From positions 248,001-312,000 of the forward strand of contig CAMJPB010000001.1 in NCBI GenBank assembly GCA_946407815.1: a DNA stretch of 64,000 bases. The letters are read 5' to 3'. Both the position numbers and the translations under genes were made by a program. The stretch's first letter is position 1. Every line of letters begins with the position of its first letter. Origin of the DNA: an uncultured Caryophanales bacterium (GTDB taxonomy: Bacteria; Bacillota_I; Bacilli_A; RFN20; CAG-826). Of this stretch, positions 58,619 to 64,000 are shown piece by piece. The notes beneath the pieces are model-generated. The model worked only from the letters and a program-made list of their open reading frames with translations. It made no database searches and was not told where the DNA came from.

Positions 58619-61165
58619 TTACAAATTTCGGAGTTTTTCTTTAAGCGCCTCTAACTTGGCTCTTTCAAGCTCTACCTTCTCTTTAGGTGCTTTTTCGACA
58701 AATCGAGGGTTAGAAAGCATGCCTTCACAACGAGCAATTTCTGATTTCAAAAACTCGATATCTTTTTGTTTTTTAAGAGCGAGTTCTTCATCTGAGATTG
58801 AGTCTTCAATGTAAAGAGTTGAGTTGTTGTAGACATACTTCATTCCTTTTGAAGAAGCTTTTTCACATAACTCAATTTTTTCGGCGAATGTAAATCTTCT
58901 TAAATAATTTTCATAACCTTCGAATGGTTTATTTTTGTATTCAACGACAAGATTTAGTTTGTAATTTGGAGCAAGTTTATTACTTACTTTATAGTTACGA
59001 ACATCTTGAATAATTTTGTAGAGTTCTTCGACATCTTCTAAGCCTTTATTTGAGCATTTAATTGCTCTCGGGAAGCTCTCTAACATGATCGATTTTTTAT
59101 GCTCTGGTAAGGCTAAATAAAGTTCTTCACCAATGAATGGGGCAAATGGGTAAATCATGATAATAATATTCTTAAGAATATTCACTAATAAAGATTTAAC
59201 GATTTGCTTGTAATTTTCATCGTCTCCTTGAAGAGCAACTTTGCTCATTTCAAGGTAGTTTGAACAGAAGTCATCGTAGACGAAATTATATAGGTAAGTT
59301 GAAGCCATAGAATATTCATATTTATCCATATAAGTTTCAACTGATTTGATTGTATTTTGAAGTTTGACAAAGACATCTTTTTCAAGTGGTCTAAGTTCAT
59401 CAAATTTGATTTCAGATTCTTTAAAATTTTCGCCAACAATGTCCAAGACATAACGAGCGGAATTCCAAATCTTGTTGAGATAATTTGAAGAAGCCTGAAC
59501 TTTTTCTTCAATATAACGAATATCTTGTCCAGGTGCTGAACCGGTTGTTAAGAAATATCTTAAAGCATCAACACCATACTTATCGATTACATCGATTGGG
59601 TCAATACCATTGCCTAAAGACTTAGACATTTTTCTGCCTTGTGAGTCACGAATTAATCCATGGATTAAACAGTCTTTAAATGGAGATTCTTGAGTGAATT
59701 CCAAGGATTGGAAAATCATTCTACTGACCCAGAAGAAAATAATGTCATAGGCTGTAACCATAAGTGAATTTGGGAAATATCTCTTAAGGTCTTTTGTTTC
59801 TTCAGGCCAACCTAAAGTTGCAAATGGCCATAAAGCAGATGAGAACCATGTATCTAAAACGTCCTCATCTTGGACATAATTTGGATCTGTGATTGGAGTT
59901 TCTGAAACAATAATATCTCCTGTTTGCTTATTATAATAAGCAGGAATACGGTGTCCCCACCAAAGTTGTCTCGAAATACACCAATCATCGATGTTTTCCA
60001 TCCATTGTCTATATGTGTGATTGAAACGTTCTGGAACAAAGTTAACCTTAGATTCTCTAAGAGCTTGGTCTGCTAAAGGTTTCATCTTAACAAACCATTG
60101 TTTCATGAGCATTGGTTCAACGACACAATGACTTCTTTCGCTATGACCGACTTGGTGAACAATACCTTCGATTTTGATTAAACGTCCATCTTTACGAATT
60201 TGTTCGACCACTGCATCACGGCATTCATAACGGTCCATGCCTTTATACTTGCCACAGTTTTCGTTCATCTTTGCATCTAAATCCATACATTTAATGAATG
60301 GCATGTTGTATTTCTTTGCTAAAGCAAAGTCATTTGGGTCGTGGGCTGGAGTACATTTCATAGCACCAGTACCAAATTCGATATCAACATATTCATCTGC
60401 CATGACTGGAAGTTCATCTTCGTTGGCTGGGTTGATAACTTTTTTGCCAATTAAATGTTTGTATCTTTCATCGTTTGGGTTAACAAATACAGCTGTATCG
60501 CCAAACATAGTTTCTGGACGAGTTGTAGCGACTGTTAAATATTCATCGCTTCCAACAATTGGATATTTGAAATAATAGAATTTACCTGGATCATCAGAAT
60601 ACTCAACCTCAATGTTGCTTAAAGCAGTCTTAAGTTCAGGGTCAAAGTTAATAATTCTTTCACCTCTATAAATAAGACCTTTGTCATATAACGTCTTAAA
60701 GACGTGTAAAACTGCTTTGTTGAGTTGGTCGTCAAGAGTGAATCTTTCACGGCTATAATCGAGCATTAAGCCCATTTTAGCCCATTGTTTATGAATAAAA
60801 TCAGCGTACTCATGTTTCCATGACCAAGCTTTTTCTAAAAATCCTTCACGACCAAGGTCATAGCGAGAAACGCCTTCTTTTCTAAGTCTTTCTTCAACTT
60901 TGGCTTGGGTCGCAATGCCGGCGTGGTCCATACCAGCGAGCCACATGACATCGAAACCTTGTAACTTTTTATATCTAGCAGTTATGTCTTGGATTGTTGT
61001 GTTCCAAGCATGGCCTAAATGTAATTTACCTGTAACGTTTGGAGGAGGAATTACCATTGAAAATGGCGATTTTGATTCATCACCCGCGGTAAAATAACCT
61101 TCCTTTTTCCAAGTATCATACTTACCTTCTTCAACTTTTTTAGGATCATATCTTTTATCTAACAT
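58619..61165 (-). CDS. valS: Valyl-tRNA synthetase
   Basis: 848 aa class I synthetase. HIGH motif as PPNVTGKLHLGHAW, editing domain with ATTRPETMFGDTAV and GTGAMKCTPAHDPNDF, KMSKS as GRKMSKSLGNG, anticodon domain, and a C-terminal coiled coil (about 785-848). Ribosome binding site AAGGAGG. Controlled by a T-box leader. Confidence 0.97.
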   Translation of the reverse strand: MLDKRYDPKKVEEGKYDTWKKEGYFTAGDESKSPFSMVIPPPNVTGKLHLGHAWNTTIQDITARYKKLQGFDVMWLAGMDHAGIATQAKVEERLRKEGVSRYDLGREGFLEKAWSWKHEYADFIHKQWAKMGLMLDYSRERFTLDDQLNKAVLHVFKTLYDKGLIYRGERIINFDPELKTALSNIEVEYSDDPGKFYYFKYPIVGSDEYLTVATTRPETMFGDTAVFVNPNDERYKHLIGKKVINPANEDELPVMADEYVDIEFGTGAMKCTPAHDPNDFALAKKYNMPFIKCMDLDAKMNENCGKYKGMDRYECRDAVVEQIRKDGRLIKIEGIVHQVGHSERSHCVVEPMLMKQWFVKMKPLADQALRESKVNFVPERFNHTYRQWMENIDDWCISRQLWWGHRIPAYYNKQTGDIIVSETPITDPNYVQDEDVLDTWFSSALWPFATLGWPEETKDLKRYFPNSLMVTAYDIIFFWVSRMIFQSLEFTQESPFKDCLIHGLIRDSQGRKMSKSLGNGIDPIDVIDKYGVDALRYFLTTGSAPGQDIRYIEEKVQASSNYLNKIWNSARYVLDIVGENFKESEIKFDELRPLEKDVFVKLQNTIKSVETYMDKYEYSMASTYLYNFVYDDFCSNYLEMSKVALQGDDENYKQIVKSLLVNILKNIIIMIYPFAPFIGEELYLALPEHKKSIMLESFPRAIKCSNKGLEDVEELYKIIQDVRNYKVSNKLAPNYKLNLVVEYKNKPFEGYENYLRRFTFAEKIELCEKASSKGMKYVYNNSTLYIEDSISDEELALKKQKDIEFLKSEIARCEGMLSNPRFVEKAPKEKVELERAKLEALKEKLRNL

Positions 61166-61188
61166 GACTTTTCCTCCTTAATTTTTAT

Positions 61189-61405
61189 ATAAAAAAGCAT
61201 CCGTTTAAGGACGCTTTATACGTGGTACCACCTTAATTCTCTTACACAGTAAGAGCACTTAATTAAGTTTTAACGTAACAACCGGAATGTTCCCATTCTG
61301 CCTCTTAAGCGACAATGATTATTTCTTAGATGGCATTTTCACCAGGTAGCCACTCTCTAATGCTAAGAAGGTTAATCAACCTCTTCGTCATCGGCAAGAC
61401 ATATT
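61189..61405 (-). promoter_or_regulatory. T-box riboswitch (valS leader)
   Basis: About 215 nt before valS. Minus strand: conserved T-box AAGGTGGTACCACG at 61234-61221, terminator GCGTCC-ttaaac-GGATGC plus T run at 61217-61189, and stem I distal features AGAGAGTGG and CTGGTGAAAATGCC. A GTC triplet at 61313-61311 after stem I is a candidate valine specifier. Uncharged tRNA-Val would favour the antiterminator and valS transcription. Confidence 0.93.
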
Positions 61406-61442
61406 ATAGCAAATAAATATTTAAATTAAATATCTGTTTGAA

Positions 61443-63326
61443 CTAAATCTTTAGTAATTCAATACCCTCTTTTGGAATATGAATTTTGAATTTGTCCATC
61501 GCATAGACAGAGAAGTTATTTTCAACATAAAATGTTGCATAATTCTCTACACCATTAACTAAGCCATAAATGAAGTTTCTATTTCTTGCTTTATCTTCAT
61601 CATAGGCTGTGAATGTGATGAGGTTTGATTTAGGTTGCTCTAAATCTTTTAGACCTTTCTCTTTGAGAAGTTTCTTATTTAGAATTACTTGAGCAAACTC
61701 TGGTTTTAGTTCTACTAAACATTTACCTTCAAAACCTTCATATTCAGGTCTATCTTCAACTTCTAAGGTTGTGCCAAATGCTTTAACGAATAATTTATCG
61801 CCTTTTCTTGTGGCATGACCTTCAGTGACGTTTGGATAGATTGTCTCGTGTGATTTAACAAGTTCGCCGTTCTTATCAAATAATTTGATATTTTTGACAG
61901 GAATATAAATGTGATCAATCTTCATGTCGTGGTCTAAATGTAACTTGGCGACGAAATATTCGTCGAGACCATCAACTTTGAAGAATGCAGCGATATAATC
62001 TGTCTTATCTTCAGTGAAGTCAATTTTAATTGGGAGTTTGATGCTATCCTTAATAGGATTGAGTGAAATTTCATCCACTGCTGCATCAAGAATAAGTTCT
62101 TCGCCAAATTTAGAAGGAAGAATTTTATTCTTAAGCTCTTCTGGAAGTTCAAGTTTGTTCTTGCCAACAATTAAGCTATCTCTATTAACAGTAACCTTGA
62201 AATTATTGTATGGACGAATTCCTAAAATGGAATGAGTTGTTACCTCATCAAATAAGTAAGCTTGGTTCATGTCAAAGGCAAGTCTGATCTTTTCTTTAGT
62301 CTTAACTCTACCTTTAAATGGAGCCTTAACAATAATATTGTTCTTGATTCCTGGAATTTGACAATAATAGATTGTCTCATCACCAAGTTGTTCGACTACG
62401 TCGATAATACCTTCGATTTCGCCTTTTTCATCAACGCTGATTGCTTCTGGACGAATACCGAATTTAACTTCTTGACCAATGTAAGAATCATTAATAAGTT
62501 GTTTTGTCTTCTTCTCAGAAAATCTGAGTTCAGGTTTTGCATCAGCTTCTGATAATGTGGCAACAAGTTCTTTACCTTTCATCGAAAGTTTGGCTGTCAA
62601 AATATTCATTTGAGGTGAGCCTAAGAATGTTGCGACAAATAAATTTGCTGGGTCATTATATAAAGCTACTGGTGAGTCAACTTGTTGAATAAAACCGTCT
62701 TTCATAACAACAATTCTAGTACCCATTGTCATAGCTTCGGTTTGGTCATGGGTAACATAAATGAATGTTGTTTTTAGTTTTTCGTGAAGTTTTGTAATTT
62801 CACTTCTCATTTGAACTCTTAACTTAGCGTCTAAGTTTGATAAAGGTTCATCAAGAAGGAAGACTTTTGGCTCACGAACGATAGCTCTACCAAGGGCAAC
62901 ACGTTGTCTTTGACCACCAGATAAAGCCTTAGGCTTTCTTGTGAGAAGTTCGGAGATTTCCAGAATTTCAGCGGCATCTTTAACTCTCTTTTCAATTTCC
63001 TCTTTTGGGGTGTGTCTAAGTTTTAGACCAAAGGCCATATTTTGGAAAACTGTCATGTGTGGATAAAGAGCGTAATTTTGGAAGACCATGGCAATATCTC
63101 TATTTTTGCTCTCAACGTCATTAACTACTTCATCATCAATATAAAGTTTGCCTTGAGTAATTTCTTCAAGACCGGCAATCATTCTTAAAGTTGTTGATTT
63201 ACCACAACCAGAAGGACCGACAAAAACGACGAATTCTTTGTCAGGAATGTCTAAGTTAAAATCGTTAACGGCTCTTACGCCGCCTTCGTATACTTTGTAT
63301 ACATTTTCGAGTCTTACTTTTGCCAT
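61443..63326 (-). CDS. Carbohydrate ABC transporter ATPase (MsmK/UgpC-type) with long C-terminal extension
   Basis: 627 aa. Residues 1-240 are the ATPase: Walker [10 protein letters not shown] (38-46), Q-loop [11 protein letters not shown], signature LSGGQRQR, Walker [12 protein letters not shown], switch [10 protein letters not shown]. Residues 240-370 form the TOBE/MalK regulatory part ending AYLFDE, where UgpC/MsmK proteins normally stop (about 365 aa). A further 250 residues follow, with no motif I recognise, beta-rich in look. ATPases of this type often serve several sugar permeases. The upstream gene is a DUF624-like membrane protein with a 3-nt gap; no permease is in the window. Confidence 0.88.
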   Translation of the reverse strand: MAKVRLENVYKVYEGGVRAVNDFNLDIPDKEFVVFVGPSGCGKSTTLRMIAGLEEITQGKLYIDDEVVNDVESKNRDIAMVFQNYALYPHMTVFQNMAFGLKLRHTPKEEIEKRVKDAAEILEISELLTRKPKALSGGQRQRVALGRAIVREPKVFLLDEPLSNLDAKLRVQMRSEITKLHEKLKTTFIYVTHDQTEAMTMGTRIVVMKDGFIQQVDSPVALYNDPANLFVATFLGSPQMNILTAKLSMKGKELVATLSEADAKPELRFSEKKTKQLINDSYIGQEVKFGIRPEAISVDEKGEIEGIIDVVEQLGDETIYYCQIPGIKNNIIVKAPFKGRVKTKEKIRLAFDMNQAYLFDEVTTHSILGIRPYNNFKVTVNRDSLIVGKNKLELPEELKNKILPSKFGEELILDAAVDEISLNPIKDSIKLPIKIDFTEDKTDYIAAFFKVDGLDEYFVAKLHLDHDMKIDHIYIPVKNIKLFDKNGELVKSHETIYPNVTEGHATRKGDKLFVKAFGTTLEVEDRPEYEGFEGKCLVELKPEFAQVILNKKLLKEKGLKDLEQPKSNLITFTAYDEDKARNRNFIYGLVNGVENYATFYVENNFSVYAMDKFKIHIPKEGIELLKI

Positions 63327-63329
63327 GAT

Positions 63330-64000
63330 TTAATTCTCCTTGGTCTTATTTTCTAAATAAAGACCTTTTTTGTAATATTCTGGATAATTTGTCTTATTGA
63401 TGTATTGATCAAAAGCCTCGTGTGAGAGTAATGTCCAACCTATCATCATAAATGAAGATAGAAACGCTATTACTATAATGATAGCAATTTGAGCGATAAA
63501 ATCAACAAACATTAGACCAACAATTAATCCAGTTGTTAAAACAAACATACCTAAATTTTTGAAAAACTTTGCCACGAAAAAGACAAATGAGTTTCTAAAT
63601 ACTTGCCATGCATTATTAGAATAATAACAACCATAAGTCAACGTATAAACGCAAACGATTGATAAAACGATGAATTGGACAATGCATAAACCAATACCAA
63701 CGCTATTTAACCAAGGCTGCTCCACTATTAACTGGGTTCTAAGCATAAAGAAGATGCCAACAACTAAGATAAAAAGTGAAACTCCCCAGACAAAACCAAA
63801 GATCAAAGCTTGTTTCCAGTTCTTTTTAATTCCAACGAAAAATTCAGGACCGGTTAATACGCCTTCTTGCCACACGATCATCTTGGAAACATGAGCTAAT
63901 CCGCTTAGCCCAACAAAACCAATCATTGAGCACGGAATTGCCACTATCATCATGTAGAAAATTAAAGCAAAAATAGTCGCCCCATAATTCTCTGAACCGC
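63330..64000 (-). CDS. YesL/DUF624-like membrane protein (5' end outside window)
   Basis: At least 222 codons; the frame stays open to the right edge, so the start is not seen (an internal ATG at 63953 is not the N-terminus). About five or six hydrophobic segments, with GLSGLAHVSKMIVWQEGV and a loop GPEFFVGIKKNWKQALIFG typical of DUF624 (YesL) proteins, which are commonly linked to sugar ABC transporters. Function unproven. Followed after 3 nt by the sugar-type ATPase. Confidence 0.7.
   Translation of the reverse strand, partial: GSENYGATIFALIFYMMIVAIPCSMIGFVGLSGLAHVSKMIVWQEGVLTGPEFFVGIKKNWKQALIFGFVWGVSLFILVVGIFFMLRTQLIVEQPWLNSVGIGLCIVQFIVLSIVCVYTLTYGCYYSNNAWQVFRNSFVFFVAKFFKNLGMFVLTTGLIVGLMFVDFIAQIAIIIVIAFLSSFMMIGWTLLSHEAFDQYINKTNYPEYYKKGLYLENKTKEN

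Noticed and set aside
63953-63955. ATG at 63953 as start of the DUF624-like gene
   Set aside because: The frame remains open upstream to the window edge with membrane-protein-like sequence (YGATIFALIFY), so the gene is cut by the window.

Overview
The window is AT-rich, gene-dense bacterial chromosome with short spacers and many start/stop overlaps. Gene content and order match the low-GC Firmicutes (Bacilli/Mollicutes-like) core: yqhY-nusB-xseA-xseB-dxs, yqeG-yqeH-nadD/yqeK, plsY/parE-parC, dnaG-rpoD-trmK-nif3-ispH-cshB-nfo, ybeY-cdd-era-recO-glyS, hrcA-grpE-dnaK-dnaJ-rsmE-mtaB-rpsU, lepA, rpsT/holA-comEC-comEA, as in the Bacillus subtilis yqe/yqf/yne regions but with genes missing. The genes read full length in the standard bacterial code with UGG for Trp; UGA ends nusB, dinB and comEA, so the Mycoplasma code is not in use. 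The NadD-YqeK fusion, the single-chain GlyRS and a divergent EF-P suggest a streamlined, probably host-associated member of the Bacilli near the Erysipelotrichia/Mollicutes. The exact taxon cannot be read from this window. No rRNA, tRNA, insertion sequence, prophage or CRISPR array was seen.

Layout. Positions 1-12 kb hold almost only plus-strand genes: the aspS end, tkt, yqhY, nusB, xseAB, dxs, dinB, xerD, deoB, then a CRP-like regulator divergent from an ABC lipoprotein and permease. At 12105-12132 there is a 28-bp XerC/XerD dif-like site. From 12.16 kb to the right edge 45 of 49 genes are on the minus strand. This strand flip exactly at a dif-like site is what a replication terminus looks like, and it is the largest structural feature of the window.

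Right of the terminus come NadD-YqeK/YqeH/YqeG; ParC/ParE with divergent plsY; YneF, EF-P, a metallo-hydrolase, L33; ispG; the repair/RNA/sigma/primase block; GlyRS, RecO, Era, Cdd, YbeY; a C39-peptidase membrane protein; S21, DeoC, L32, MtaB, RsmE; the CIRCE-controlled heat-shock operon; HemW and a Fic-like protein with lost catalytic residues; LepA, a nuclease-helicase fusion, Fmt, S20, HolA; the competence genes comEA-comEC; ValRS behind a T-box; and a sugar-type ABC ATPase with a long extension.

The most interesting signals are these. (1) A 40-bp promoter-proximal element, 37/40 identical and containing a ComK-box-like AAAA-N5-TTTT, lies only in front of comEA-comEC and of the C39-peptidase membrane protein, linking that unstudied protein to competence. 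(2) The dif/terminus. (3) A family of 11-bp-period TTAGTAG repeats at four gene 3' ends. (4) Six promoters whose -10 box lies 6-8 nt before the start codon, predicting leaderless mRNAs. (5) An EF-P without the modifiable lysine of the PGKG loop. (6) A Fic-fold protein with a ruined HPFxxGNGR motif.
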